Below are positions 1 through 8,882 of a stretch of DNA of 37,528 nucleotides, piece after piece (the stretch's first letter is position 1; every line of letters starts with the position of its first letter). This stretch comes from an uncultured Clostridia bacterium. Its GTDB lineage: Bacteria > Bacillota > Clostridia > Lachnospirales > Anaerotignaceae. The notes beneath the pieces are model-generated. The model worked only from the letters and a program-made list of their open reading frames with translations, was not told the origin of the DNA and did not search any database. The position numbers were made by a program, and so were the translations under genes. The stretch is taken from positions 1 through 37,528 of the forward strand of contig CALWEX010000090.1 of NCBI GenBank assembly GCA_944377425.1, read 5' to 3'.

Positions 1-2107
1 TTTTAGCGTCTTTAATAGAAAGGTTAAGTCTGCCCTGCTGGTCAATTTCCAAAAGTTTAACTGTAACCTCATCGCCTATATTAAGAACGTCTTCTACTTT
101 ATTAACACGTTCTTTTGAAATTTTAGAAATATGAACAAGGCCTTCTTTTCCTGGAGCAATTTCAACAAAAGCGCCAAAATTCATTATTCTTGTAACCTTA
201 CCTTCATAAATCATACCTGGTTCAGGGTCCATTGTAATGGCCTTAATCATATCTACAGCTTTCTGCATCATAGCTGTATCATCGCCTTTAATAAACACTC
301 TTCCATCGTCTTCAGTGTCTATTGTGCAGCCTGTAATTTCAATAATCTTCTTAATAGTCTTGCCTCTTGGGCCAATAAGCTCTGCAATTTTGTCAACATC
401 AATAGTAAGGTTAACAATCTTAGGAGCATATTTAGAAAGTTCTGCCCTTGGCTCAGCTATACATTTAAGCATAACTTCATCAATAATGTAGTCACGTGCA
501 CGTTTTGTCTGCTCAAGAGCCTGCTCTATCATCTTAAATGTAAGGCCTTTAATCTTCATATCCATCTGGATAGCTGTAATGCCTTCATGTGTTCCGGCAA
601 CTTTAAAGTCCATATCGCCAAAGAAGTCCTCAAGACCCTGAATGTCTGTTATCATAACAAAGTCATCATCAGTATCACCTGTTACAAGACCTACAGAAAT
701 ACCTGCTACAGGGCGTTTAATTGGAACACCAGCTGCCATAAGAGAAAGTGTAGAACCGCAAATACTTGCCTGGCTTGTAGAACCATTTGAACTCATAATA
801 TCTGAAACAAGCCTTATAGCATATGGGAATTCTTCCTCATCAGGTATAACAGGAAGAAGTGCTCTTTCTGCAAGGGCTCCATGACCTATCTCACGTCTAC
901 CAGGTCCTCTTGATGTTTTAGCTTCACCTGTTGTAAAGCCTGGCATGTTATAGTGGTGTATATATCTTTTTGAAACTTCTGATGTGTCAAGACCATCAAG
1001 CTTCTGAATTTCAGCCATTGCGCCTAATGTAGTAACTGTAAGGCACTGAGTCTGTCCTCTTGAGAAAAGTGCAGAGCCATGTGTTCTTGGGAGAAGGTCT
1101 ATCTCTGCGTGAAGTGGACGTATTTCTTCAAGACCTCTGCCGTCTGGACGTCTGTGGTCACGAAGTATCATATGGCGAACAGTCATTTTTTCAAACTTAT
1201 AAATTGCATCATTTACAGTCTGTTCTACTTTTTCCTCGTCACCAAGTATTTCGCCTATCTTTTCTGAAAGGCTTGAAAGAACTTCTTCTGTTATTTCATT
1301 TATTTTAATATCTCTTTCTTGTTTCTTTTCAGCAACAACAGCGTTCTCCATTCTTGGGGTTGTAATATACTCGCTTATAAGGTTATAAACATCCTCATTT
1401 ACGTTATATTCCTCATACTGCTGTTTTTCAAGGCCCTCTGCCTCTACTATAGTATCAATAAATTCAACTATCTTAACATTTTCATCATGAGCAAGACGAA
1501 TAGCTTTCATCATAACATCGTTAGGAACCTCACTCGCTCCTGCCTCAATCATCATTACTTTGTCTTTTTTAGAAACAACAGTAAGTGAAAGCTTGCTTAC
1601 ATCTCTCTGAGCAGAGTCTGGGTTAACTATAAGCTCGCCATCTACAAGACCTATATTCACAGAGCCTACAGGGTCTGTAAAAGGTATATCAGAAATTGAA
1701 AGAGCTATTGAAGCACCCCATAAAGCAGCAATTTCTGGCTGGCAGTCTTGGTCAACACTCAAAACTGTGGCAACAACTGCTACATCGTTTCTGTAGTCCT
1801 TAGGGAAAAGCGGACGAATAGGTCTATCTATGCATCTTGCAGCAAGAATAGCTTTTTCGCTTGGGCGACCTTCTCTTTTAATAAATCCGCCTGGTATTTT
1901 ACCTACTGAATAAAGTCTTTCTTCATAATCAATACTGAGAGGGAAAAAGTCAATACCATCTCTTGGCTTGTCAGAAGCTGTAGCTGTAACAAGCACTACA
2001 GTATCGCCATAGTGCACAAGCGCCGCACCGTTAGCCTGCTCGGCAACACGTCCTATATCAACACTGAGTGTACGGCCTGCTACTTCTGTTTTGTAAGTTC
2101 TATACAT
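1..2107 (-). CDS. pnp: Polynucleotide phosphorylase, C-terminal end cut by window edge
   Basis: Phosphorolytic 3'-5' exoribonuclease that degrades mRNA and can add 3' tails; it works as a cytoplasmic trimer. The frame is open from the ATG at 2107 to the left edge, about 702 codons, close to the usual 700-705, so only a few residues and the stop are missing. Two RNase PH-like domains are separated by a helical segment. They are followed by a KH domain (IAELIGPRGKTIKKI, about residue 560 on) and an S1 domain (GMIYEGKVTR then NFGAFVEIAPGKEGLVHIS). An AGGAG site sits 8 bases before the ATG. It lies downstream of rpsO, the order common across bacteria, with two hairpins between them. In Deinococcus, Y RNAs tether this enzyme to the Ro protein, which is notable given the Ro-like locus at 25-31 kb, but pnp is a core gene here in its normal place. 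Confidence 0.97.
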   Translation of the reverse strand, partial: MYRTYKTEVAGRTLSVDIGRVAEQANGAALVHYGDTVVLVTATASDKPRDGIDFFPLSIDYEERLYSVGKIPGGFIKREGRPSEKAILAARCIDRPIRPLFPKDYRNDVAVVATVLSVDQDCQPEIAALWGASIALSISDIPFTDPVGSVNIGLVDGELIVNPDSAQRDVSKLSLTVVSKKDKVMMIEAGASEVPNDVMMKAIRLAHDENVKIVEFIDTIVEAEGLEKQQYEEYNVNEDVYNLISEYITTPRMENAVVAEKKQERDIKINEITEEVLSSLSEKIGEILGDEEKVEQTVNDAIYKFEKMTVRHMILRDHRRPDGRGLEEIRPLHAEIDLLPRTHGSALFSRGQTQCLTVTTLGAMAEIQKLDGLDTSEVSKRYIHHYNMPGFTTGEAKTSRGPGRREIGHGALAERALLPVIPDEEEFPYAIRLVSDIMSSNGSTSQASICGSTLSLMAAGVPIKRPVAGISVGLVTGDTDDDFVMITDIQGLEDFFGDMDFKVAGTHEGITAIQMDMKIKGLTFKMIEQALEQTKRARDYIIDEVMLKCIAEPRAELSKYAPKIVNLTIDVDKIAELIGPRGKTIKKIIEITGCTIDTEDDGRVFIKGDDTAMMQKAVDMIKAITMDPEPGMIYEGKVTRIMNFGAFVEIAPGKEGLVHISKISKERVNKVEDVLNIGDEVTVKLLEIDQQGRLNLSIKDAK

Positions 2108-2134
2108 TCCAAAATCTCCTTTTTAATCTGCACC

Positions 2135-2193
2135 ATGGATGTTCAGCTTTAAAAACAAATAAATCCACTTTGTTTGCAAAGCTAAATATCCAT
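2135..2193 (-). promoter_or_regulatory. Long imperfect hairpin in the pnp leader
   Basis: The 5' untranslated region of pnp contains a 59-base stem-loop. The outer helix pairs the 16 bases at 2135-2150 with those at 2178-2193; on the minus strand it has one A-C mismatch and one G-U pair. After a 2x2 internal loop, 2153-2159 pairs with 2169-2175 (AAACAAA with TTTGTTT) around a 9-base loop. It ends 27 bases before the ATG and has no U-tract, so it is not a terminator. In E. coli, pnp is autoregulated through an RNase III-cut leader stem; I infer a similar role here from position and shape only. Confidence 0.6.
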
Positions 2194-2231
2194 AGTGCTT
2201 TACTAAAATTAAATACAATAATTTATACAAC

Positions 2232-2259
2232 AATAGAGAGGAGCTATCTCCTCTCTATT
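2232..2259 (-). terminator. Perfect 12-bp hairpin between rpsO and pnp
   Basis: A perfect 12-bp inverted repeat (AATAGAGAGGAG with CTCCTCTCTATT) and a 4-base loop lies 13 bases after the rpsO stop. On the minus strand it is followed by GTTGTATAAATT, a poor U-tract. It could be a partial terminator, a 3' stabiliser of rpsO mRNA or an RNase III site. Confidence 0.6.
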
Positions 2260-2272
2260 ATAGTTTAAATAA

Positions 2273-2530
2273 TTACTTTCTAAGACCAAGTTCGTTAATA
2301 AGGCTACGATATTTTTCGATATCCTTATTTTTAAGGTAGTTAAGAAGACCTCTTCTCTGACCTACCATTTTAAGAAGACCTCTTCTTGAGTGATGGTCTT
2401 TCTTGTGTGATTTAAGGTGCTCTGTAAGAAGGTCAATTCTTGCTGAAAGAAGAGCAATCTGAACCTCTGGAGAACCTGTGTCATTAGGTGTTCTGCCGTA
2501 TTTCTCAATAATTTCTGCTTTGTTAATCAT
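2273..2530 (-). CDS. rpsO: 30S ribosomal protein S15
   Basis: Primary 16S rRNA-binding protein of the small-subunit platform. The 85-residue product is a few residues shorter than the usual 86-89 but collinear with the family: [21 protein letters not shown], then [19 protein letters not shown], then the RRGLLNYL rRNA-contact region. A GGAGG site lies 10 bases before the ATG. It has its own promoter at 2626-2654 and a structured leader, so it can be expressed apart from the upstream ribF-truB genes. S15 commonly represses its own translation. Confidence 0.98.
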   Translation of the reverse strand: MINKAEIIEKYGRTPNDTGSPEVQIALLSARIDLLTEHLKSHKKDHHSRRGLLKMVGQRRGLLNYLKNKDIEKYRSLINELGLRK

Positions 2531-2562
2531 TTTTGTTTCCTCCTAAAAATACATTTAATATT

Positions 2563-2613
2563 ACTCCGTCAGCCAAGTATGGGATGGAGAACCCACATGC
2601 TGGGTCGCGGAAT
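2563..2613 (-). promoter_or_regulatory. Probable S15 autoregulatory leader (three-way junction)
   Basis: On the minus strand the rpsO leader has an outer helix ATTCCG (2613-2608) with CGGAGT (2568-2563), 6 bp including one G-U. It encloses a hairpin ACCCA-GCATG-TGGGT (2605-2591) and a short CCA/TGG hairpin (2587-2573). That is a three-way junction, the shape S15 recognises in 16S rRNA and mimics in several known rpsO leaders. Pairing is seen; S15 binding is inferred. Confidence 0.6.
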
Positions 2614-2625
2614 TACGACTTTTAC

Positions 2626-2654
2626 ATTCTATCACAAATAAAAACATATTGCAA
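2626..2654 (-). promoter_or_regulatory. Sigma-A-type promoter for rpsO
   Basis: On the minus strand, TTGCAA (2654-2649), a 17-base spacer and TAGAAT (2631-2626). Matches to consensus are 4/6 and 5/6. Transcription would start near 2619, just before the leader helix. Confidence 0.65.
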
Positions 2655-2672
2655 TACAAATGTTATAGTAAC

Positions 2673-3623
2673 TTAATATCTGTCTGCCCACTTTTTAAAC
2701 TCATTAGAAGAAAAGTATTCCTTTGTAATTGATTTATCTTTTTCAAGCCTTTTAGAAAGCTCCTCAATACCGGAAAACTTTTTTTCTCCTCTTAAGTATT
2801 CAAAAAAGTATGTTTTTATATTCTTACCATATATATCACCGCTGAAACCAAATATGTTTGTTTCAACAGTGCGTTCACAGCCATTAACAGTAGGATTTGT
2901 GCCAACATTTGTCATGCTGATATATGTTTTATTATCCACAACAGTTTTTGTAGCATAAACTCCGTCGCTTGGAAGCATTTTTTTAATATCAGGCCTTATA
3001 TTAGCTGTAGGGAAATTCATTTTACGGCCTATTCTGCGGCCTTGGCGTACAAGGCCATAAACAAAATACGGCTCTGATAAAAGCTCGTTGGCAAGCTTTA
3101 TATCATGGTTTGCCAAAGCTTCTCTTATTCTTGTAGAGCTTACTCTTTTGCCATAAAGCTCTACAGCTGGAACCTTTATAACCTTAGCACCATATCTTTC
3201 GCCTACTTTTTTAAGAAGCTCATAATCACCTTTTGCTCCTCTGCCAAAATGATAATCATATCCTACAACAAGAACACGGCATTTCATTTTCTCAAATATA
3301 ATTTCAGATGCGAATTTTTCAGGGTCAGTTGACGCAAATTCATTTGTAAATGGATACTCGACATATAAATTAATTCCAAGCTTTTCAAGCATCTGCATCT
3401 TTTCTTCAGGACTTAAAATAAGAGCCAAATTTTTTCTGTTGCCAAACAAAAACATAGGATGCGGCGAAAAAGAAAAAACCACTGACTTAACATTTAGCTT
3501 TTCAGCATACTGCTTTGTAATGCCTATTAATGCCCTGTGGCCTAAATGAATGCCGTCAAAATTACCAAGGGTAATTACCGTAGGCGTATTTTGTGTAATT
3601 TCCTGATTAATAATATGTTCCAT
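2673..3623 (-). CDS. ribF: Bifunctional riboflavin kinase / FAD synthetase
   Basis: Phosphorylates riboflavin to FMN and adenylylates FMN to FAD in the cytoplasm. The 316 residues fit the family length of 300-320. The N-terminal nucleotidyltransferase domain shows GNFDGIHLGHRALI (residues 21-34), SFSPHP and the STRIREAL motif. The C-terminal flavokinase domain has GRRIGRKMNFPTANI, DGVYAT and SMTNVGTNPT. An AAGGTG site precedes the ATG. It starts 12 bases after the truB stop and is cotranscribed with it, the usual Firmicutes order. Confidence 0.95.
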   Translation of the reverse strand: MEHIINQEITQNTPTVITLGNFDGIHLGHRALIGITKQYAEKLNVKSVVFSFSPHPMFLFGNRKNLALILSPEEKMQMLEKLGINLYVEYPFTNEFASTDPEKFASEIIFEKMKCRVLVVGYDYHFGRGAKGDYELLKKVGERYGAKVIKVPAVELYGKRVSSTRIREALANHDIKLANELLSEPYFVYGLVRQGRRIGRKMNFPTANIRPDIKKMLPSDGVYATKTVVDNKTYISMTNVGTNPTVNGCERTVETNIFGFSGDIYGKNIKTYFFEYLRGEKKFSGIEELSKRLEKDKSITKEYFSSNEFKKWADRY

Positions 3624-3635
3624 TTTTTCGCACCT

Positions 3636-4547
3636 TTACAAAAGAATAGTAATGGGTTTGATTAAAATACAACGTTTTTCCTCATCAAACTCAGTTCTAT
3701 AAATACCATTTAAGTTCAAAGTACTGTCAAAAGCTGTAACTGTTTCACCCGGATTTATAAAATCACTTTTTTTATCAAAATAATAACTGTATATTTTTGC
3801 TCCGTTATGCATAAGTTTATCCGCTTTTGGATTAACGTAAACACGTTTGTAGCTCTCAAGAGCATTTTCCATAGTAATAATGGCCTGTGATAAATCTCCG
3901 TTTTTACTAAGCTCCTCAAGTTTGCTTAATTTTATGCTGTTTTGGATATTAAATTTTCCACTGCGAGTTCTTGTTAAAGAGGACATATATGCACCACAGC
4001 CAAGTTTTTCACCTATGTCAGATGAAAGAGCCCTTATATATGTTCCCTTAGAACAGTCAACGGAAATTCTTATTTTATCAGGCGGTAAAAATTCAATAAT
4101 CTTTATTTCGTTTATATCAACTTTTCGCGGCTTTCGCTCTACTTCTTGCCCTTTTCTTGCTAATTCATAAAGCTTTTTACCGTTTATTTTTATAGCTGAA
4201 TACATAGGCGGAATCTGCATATAGCTTCCCTTAAATGAAAGAACTGCTTCAGTAATTTTATTTTCATCAAACACAAATTCCGTTCTGCTAATAATTTCGC
4301 CTGATGCATCCTGAGTTGTTGTCTGTGCGCCTAAAGTAACTTCGGCTTCATAAGTTTTGCCAGAATTCATTATATAATCGGCAAGCTTTGTAGCTTTTCC
4401 AACACAAATAGGAAGCACACCTTCAGCATCTGGGTCTAAAGTACCGGTATGACCAACTTTTTTTTGATTTATAGTCCGTCGCACAATGGCAACAACATCA
4501 TGGGATGTATACCCTTTTTCTTTAAAAATATTTAAAATACCGTCCAT
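3636..4547 (-). CDS. truB: tRNA pseudouridine-55 synthase
   Basis: Converts U55 of the tRNA T loop to pseudouridine. The 303-residue product starts with the typical DGILNIFKEKGYTSHDVV. It carries the catalytic motif GHTGTLDPDAEGVLPICVGKATK, where Asp38 is the expected nucleophile, and later PPMYSAIKINGKKLYELAR and the KGTYIRAL segment. The C-terminal 60 residues would form the PUA-like domain. GGAG precedes the ATG by 6 bases. It lies between nrnA and ribF in the operon. Confidence 0.95.
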   Translation of the reverse strand: MDGILNIFKEKGYTSHDVVAIVRRTINQKKVGHTGTLDPDAEGVLPICVGKATKLADYIMNSGKTYEAEVTLGAQTTTQDASGEIISRTEFVFDENKITEAVLSFKGSYMQIPPMYSAIKINGKKLYELARKGQEVERKPRKVDINEIKIIEFLPPDKIRISVDCSKGTYIRALSSDIGEKLGCGAYMSSLTRTRSGKFNIQNSIKLSKLEELSKNGDLSQAIITMENALESYKRVYVNPKADKLMHNGAKIYSYYFDKKSDFINPGETVTAFDSTLNLNGIYRTEFDEEKRCILIKPITILL

Positions 4548-4568
4548 TTATTTCTCCGGTTACTGGCA

Positions 4569-5540
4569 TTATACCAGTGATTTTTCAATTTCACAAATTA
4601 TATTATTTAATACTGTTTCAACACTTTCACTTTCTATTGTGCAGCCAGCTGCTTTTGCGTGGCCACCGCCGCCAAACTTAACAGCAACAAGCGAAACATC
4701 AACTTTATCCTCACTACGCATGCTTACTTTAAATACACCTTTTGTTTTTTCGTAAACAAATACAGCAGTTTCACAGCCTGATATGCCTTTTAAATAGTTA
4801 ACTATTTCAGAAAGCCCATCACTTGTTGTTCCACACTGAGTAGTTTCATCCTCTAAAAGATAGGAATAAACCACATTACCGTTAATACAGTTTTTCATAT
4901 TGCATAGAGCCTTTCCCATAGCTTTGGCTTCTGAATACTTTCTTGTATTAAATATAGTATTATAAATTTTATTAAAGTTAAAGTTATATTTAATAAGCTC
5001 AGAAGCAAATAAAAGGGTTTGCGGCCCAGTTGATGTATGTCTAAATCCGCCTGTATCGAATACTATGCCGGAATATATGCAGGCCGCTATATCTTCCGGT
5101 TTTGAAAATTTACTGAATAAATCTCGTATCATTAAATATATTATCTCGCTTGTCGACGAGCTTTCAGAATCTACATAATTATATATCCCAAAATAAGTAT
5201 TACTTTTATGATGGTCAATATTTATTCTTACAGGCGTGTTATTGTAAGCTTCAGCAAAATCACCAAGGCGCTGTATGTCTCCACAGTCTACTGCAACATA
5301 AATATCAGGCTTAAAATCTGTTATACTGTGTTCAACAACTCCATTTACAGGTATAACATCAAAAGTATCCGAATATTCTTCAATAAATACTTTAGCTTTT
5401 CCACCTGTTTCATTTATAGCCATAGCTAAGGCACACGAAGCCCCTATAGCATCGCCGTCAGGGCTTGTATGAGCCGAAATAGCTATATTTTTGCCTGAAA
5501 AAATTATATTGCGTATATCTTTAATATCATTATTCATCAT
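4569..5540 (-). CDS. nrnA: DHH/DHHA1 phosphoesterase, NrnA-type nanoRNase / pAp phosphatase
   Basis: Degrades 2-5 nt RNA leftovers and, in Bacillus, dephosphorylates 3'-phosphoadenosine 5'-phosphate. The metal-binding motifs are in order: AHTSPDGDAIGAS near the N-terminus, VDCGD, IDHHKSN, then the DHHA1 signature FGGGGHAKAAG near the C-terminus. About 323 residues is family length. The frame extends upstream to a GTG at 5549, but tandem ATG codons at 5540 and 5537 are better starts. Either way it overlaps the end of rbfA by a few bases, implying translational coupling. nrnA between rbfA and truB is common in Clostridia. Confidence 0.92.
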   Translation of the reverse strand: MMNNDIKDIRNIIFSGKNIAISAHTSPDGDAIGASCALAMAINETGGKAKVFIEEYSDTFDVIPVNGVVEHSITDFKPDIYVAVDCGDIQRLGDFAEAYNNTPVRINIDHHKSNTYFGIYNYVDSESSSTSEIIYLMIRDLFSKFSKPEDIAACIYSGIVFDTGGFRHTSTGPQTLLFASELIKYNFNFNKIYNTIFNTRKYSEAKAMGKALCNMKNCINGNVVYSYLLEDETTQCGTTSDGLSEIVNYLKGISGCETAVFVYEKTKGVFKVSMRSEDKVDVSLVAVKFGGGGHAKAAGCTIESESVETVLNNIICEIEKSLV

Positions 5541-5904
5541 CAGAATCACTGCTTCCGCTTGAAACTTCTTTAATAAGTTTATCCATTCTTATTGCATACT
5601 CCACAGAATCATCAAGCTTAAATATAAGCTCAGGTGTATTTCTTAAATTAACTCTTTCAGCAAGAAGATGGCGTATAAAGCCGGAAGCATTTTTAAGTCC
5701 AGCCATAACACTCTGCTTATCTTCGTCGTTTCCAAGCACTGAAATAAAAGCTTTGCAGTATTTAAGGTCGGCTGTTGTCTCAACTCTTAAAACACTTGTC
5801 ATGCTTTTAATTCTTGGGTCTTTCACCTCTGTGCGTATTATGTTTGCAAGCTCACGAGCAAGCTCGTCATTTATTCTGATCATTCTTGTGTTTGGTTTTC
5901 TCAT
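5530..5904 (-). CDS. rbfA: 30S ribosome-binding factor A
   Basis: Late assembly factor for the 30S subunit, acting on the 5' helix of 16S rRNA. 124 residues with the typical features: RMIRINDELARELANIIRTEVKDPRI, then VLRVETTADLKYCKAFISVLG, and NLRNTPELIFKLDDSVEYAIRMDKLI. It ends in a short Ser/Asp tail (SSGSSDSDDE) that overlaps the nrnA start. It follows the infB stop by 10 bases in the same operon, and an AAAGGTG site precedes the ATG. Confidence 0.95.
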   Translation of the reverse strand: MRKPNTRMIRINDELARELANIIRTEVKDPRIKSMTSVLRVETTADLKYCKAFISVLGNDEDKQSVMAGLKNASGFIRHLLAERVNLRNTPELIFKLDDSVEYAIRMDKLIKEVSSGSSDSDDE

Positions 5905-5914
5905 AATATCACCT

Positions 5915-8257
5915 TTATCTTGGAACTTCCTCCATTATAAACGCTTCAAGGTTATCGCCAACTTTAACATCATTAAACTTTTTAACAACTATACCACATT
6001 CATAACCTGTGTTAACTTCTTTAACATCATCCTTAAAGCGTTTAAGGCTTTCCATTTCTCCTTCGTAAATAACGATACCGTCACGAATTACTCTTATTTT
6101 TGAATTTCTTATAAATTTACCATCAAGAACATAGCTACCGCAGATAGTGCCTACACCGGAAGCTTTATAAATCTGTCTTACTTCCGCATGGCCTGTTACT
6201 TTTTCTACATAAACAGGGTCAAGCATACCCTTCATGGCTGCACTAATATCCTCAATAGCGTTATAAATTACTCTATATAAACGAATGTCAACTTTTTCAT
6301 TATCGGCAAATACCTTTGCAGCAGGCTCTGGACGAACATTAAAGCCTATTATAATAGCATTTGATGCACTGGCAAGCATTATATCCGACTCAGTTATTGT
6401 TCCAACACCGCCGTGAATTATACGTACACGCACTTCTTCATTAGAAAGCTTTTCAAGACTCTGCTTAACAGCTTCTACTGAGCCCTGAACATCAGCCTTA
6501 ACAACTATATTAAGTTCTTTAACATTACCTGACTGTATCTGGCTGAACAGGTCATCAAGTGAAACCTTATTAGGTGTGTTTTTAATAAGCTCTGTTTTGT
6601 TCTTAGCAACAACGCTTTCAGCCACCTGGCGTGCCTGTTTCTCGTTTTCAGCAGCATAGAAACTGTCACCAGCTGAAGGCACTTCAGAAAGACCAAGAAT
6701 TTCTACAGGTGTTGAAGGACCAGCTTTTTTAACTCTGCGGCCTTTATCATCCATCATTGCTCTTATTCTGCCGTAAGCGCAGCCGGCAACAATAGGGTCA
6801 CCTACATTAAGTGTACCATCCTGAACAAGCACAGTAGCAACAGGTCCACGGCCTTTATCAAGCTGGGCTTCTATAATTGTACCTCTTGCTCTCTTATCTG
6901 GGTTTGCTTTAAGCTCTTTCATTTCAGCAACAAGTGTAATCATCTCAAGAAGAGTATCAATACCTGTTTTCTTAACAGCTGAAACAGGAACACAAATTGT
7001 TTCTCCGCCCCAGTCTTCTGCCATTAAACCGTATTCAACAAGCTCCTGTTTAACTCTGTCTGGATTAGCGCCTTGCTTATCTATTTTATTTATAGCAACT
7101 ATAATTTCTACACCAGCAGCTTTTGCATGGTTAATAGCTTCTACAGTCTGTGGCATAACACCATCGTCTGCAGCTACTACAAGAACAGCTATATCTGTAA
7201 CCTGAGCACCACGCATACGCATAGCTGTAAATGCTTCATGTCCTGGTGTATCAAGGAAAGTAATAGGTTTTCCGTTAATTTGAACTGTATAAGCACCTAT
7301 ATGCTGTGTAATACCGCCAGCCTCACCGCTTGTAACATTGCTGTGACGGATAGAATCAAGAAGTGATGTTTTGCCGTGGTCTACATGGCCCATAACAACA
7401 ACAACAGGCGGTCTTTCTTTAAGTTTTGTTTCGTCTTCTTCTTCCTCAGAAAATACCTGCTCAAATATATCTTTTTCTTCTTCAAGCTCAAGAATAACAT
7501 TGTATTTTTCAGCTATTTCCGAAGCTGAGTCAAAGTCAAGTGTAGAGTTTGGAGTCATAACCTTACCTTCAAGGAAAAGCGCTTTTACAAGCTCAGAAAC
7601 TTTTTTGCCTAAAGTTTCTGCTAACTCACCCAAAGTAAGCTCTGCTGGAATTTTCTTTATTTTAAGTTCATCATCGGCTTCTTCTTTTACAGGCACAGGC
7701 TTAACCTCCGGAGCTTTCTGTTTAGGCTGATTGTTTTTATTATTTTTATTCTTCTGGTTGTTTTGATTATTCTGATTGTTTTTGTTGTTTTTTGAACCAG
7801 ACTGATTAAATTGTTTTTGACCGTTATTCTGATTATTTCTTTGCTCTTTAGCTCCATTAAATCCTTGCTGTTTGCCGTTTGATTTATCAGAGTTTTTATT
7901 TTTATTATCGTTCCTGTTATCGTTCTTGTGGTTATTAAACTTTTGATTATCGTTGTTTTTATGGCTCGAAACATGTTTTTCGTTTGAGTCATCTTTTTTA
8001 TTTTCTGAAATTTTTACAGTTTCTGATTTCTGCTGTACTTCCTTTGATTTTTGGTTAACAGTATTATCAGATGTATTCTTTGTTTTAGGTTCTTCGGCTT
8101 TATCTGCTGAAAAAGCGTTTCTAAGCTTATCCGCCAATTCTGCATCAACACCGCTTAAATTTGTTACTGTTACCCCAAATTCCTTTGCCTTTTCAATAAT
8201 GGTTTTACTACCAACGTTTAACTCCTTTGAAAGTTCATATATTCTAACTTTTGACAA
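5915..8257 (-). CDS. infB: Translation initiation factor IF-2
   Basis: GTPase that places fMet-tRNA on the 30S subunit and promotes subunit joining. The open frame begins at a GTG at 8266, but that GTG overlaps the AGGAGG site. The TTG at 8257, 7 bases past the site, gives the standard N-terminus [15 protein letters not shown], so I chose it (780 residues). The N-terminal IF2_N domain is followed by an unusually Asn/Lys/Gln-rich linker, about residues 80-190, long and probably disordered. G-domain motifs are [17 protein letters not shown] and NKID, followed by beta-barrel domains and the C-terminal fMet-tRNA-binding domain. The adjacent ylxQ stop is 27 bases upstream. Confidence 0.97.
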   Translation of the reverse strand: MSKVRIYELSKELNVGSKTIIEKAKEFGVTVTNLSGVDAELADKLRNAFSADKAEEPKTKNTSDNTVNQKSKEVQQKSETVKISENKKDDSNEKHVSSHKNNDNQKFNNHKNDNRNDNKNKNSDKSNGKQQGFNGAKEQRNNQNNGQKQFNQSGSKNNKNNQNNQNNQKNKNNKNNQPKQKAPEVKPVPVKEEADDELKIKKIPAELTLGELAETLGKKVSELVKALFLEGKVMTPNSTLDFDSASEIAEKYNVILELEEEKDIFEQVFSEEEEDETKLKERPPVVVVMGHVDHGKTSLLDSIRHSNVTSGEAGGITQHIGAYTVQINGKPITFLDTPGHEAFTAMRMRGAQVTDIAVLVVAADDGVMPQTVEAINHAKAAGVEIIVAINKIDKQGANPDRVKQELVEYGLMAEDWGGETICVPVSAVKKTGIDTLLEMITLVAEMKELKANPDKRARGTIIEAQLDKGRGPVATVLVQDGTLNVGDPIVAGCAYGRIRAMMDDKGRRVKKAGPSTPVEILGLSEVPSAGDSFYAAENEKQARQVAESVVAKNKTELIKNTPNKVSLDDLFSQIQSGNVKELNIVVKADVQGSVEAVKQSLEKLSNEEVRVRIIHGGVGTITESDIMLASASNAIIIGFNVRPEPAAKVFADNEKVDIRLYRVIYNAIEDISAAMKGMLDPVYVEKVTGHAEVRQIYKASGVGTICGSYVLDGKFIRNSKIRVIRDGIVIYEGEMESLKRFKDDVKEVNTGYECGIVVKKFNDVKVGDNLEAFIMEEVPR

Positions 8258-8284
8258 AGGCTCCACCTCCTATACACACATACA

Positions 8285-8602
8285 TCAGACACGCTTTTCG
8301 TACAAATTTTTCAGCTGCCGCGCAAACCCCTCATCGATTATAGCAACAGTTGAGCGTAAGTCTTTGCCTATTGCCCTGCCGATATTTTCCTTTGTTTCCG
8401 TACAAATAATATCTACATTTTTAAGCAATGCTGCATTTTTAAACTTCTTTTTTGTATTGTCAGACGCATCTTCTGATATAATTAATAATTTTACTTTAAC
8501 GCCTTTTAATGCTTTTTCACATGGAAGCTCACCTGAAACAAGTTTGCCTGCTCTTTGGCACAGCCCCAAAAGCGATAAAAATTTATTGTTCTCCACCGGC
8601 AT
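8285..8602 (-). CDS. ylxQ: L7Ae-family RNA-binding protein YlxQ
   Basis: Small protein of the L7Ae/L30e/Gadd45 fold, which binds kink-turn RNAs; the cellular role of YlxQ is not settled. 105 residues, with FLSLLGLCQRAGKLVSGE at the N-terminus and the KLLIISEDASDNTKKKF segment typical of the fold. Its ATG at 8602 lies inside the 3' end of ylxR (20-base overlap) and has a good GAGGAG site, so the two are translationally coupled. Position between ylxR and infB matches Bacillus and Clostridia. Confidence 0.9.
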   Translation of the reverse strand: MPVENNKFLSLLGLCQRAGKLVSGELPCEKALKGVKVKLLIISEDASDNTKKKFKNAALLKNVDIICTETKENIGRAIGKDLRSTVAIIDEGFARQLKNLYEKRV

Positions 8603-8861
8603 TTAAAAGCTCCTCTCTAAGCTTTTCGTATACCTCAGCCGGAACAGGTGTTTTAAAGCTTCTTTCAAGGCCTTTTGATTTTTTAGCCTTTTCAAGGCAC
8701 TCAAGATTAGGGCATATATATGCTCCTCTGCCCGGTTTTTTGCCTGTAAAATCAACACTAAACTCACCGTTTTCACTTCGTACAACTCTTACAAGAGTAC
8801 GTTTGTCTTTCATTTCTTGGCAGCCAGTGCATTTTCTAAGAGGAATTGATTTTTGTTTCAT
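8583..8861 (-). CDS. ylxR: YlxR/RnpM family RNA-binding protein
   Basis: 92-residue member of the YlxR family, recently linked in Bacillus to modulation of RNase P (RnpM). The family signature is clear: PLRKCTGCQEMKDKRTLVRVVR near the N-terminus with the CxxC pair, then GRGAYICPN followed by the CLEKAKK segment. AAAGGAGG precedes the ATG by 7 bases. It sits between nusA and ylxQ and overlaps ylxQ. Confidence 0.93.
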   Translation of the reverse strand: MKQKSIPLRKCTGCQEMKDKRTLVRVVRSENGEFSVDFTGKKPGRGAYICPNLECLEKAKKSKGLERSFKTPVPAEVYEKLREELLNAGGEQ

Positions 8862-8882
8862 GCTATTTCCTCCTTTAATTAA

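Noticed and set aside
131..884. Plus-strand open frames opposite pnp
   Set aside because: They are shadows of the strongly conserved pnp frame, with no protein features of their own.
7687..7992. Lys/Thr/Ile-rich minus-strand open frame inside infB
   Set aside because: It is an alternative reading of the low-complexity Asn/Lys linker of IF-2.
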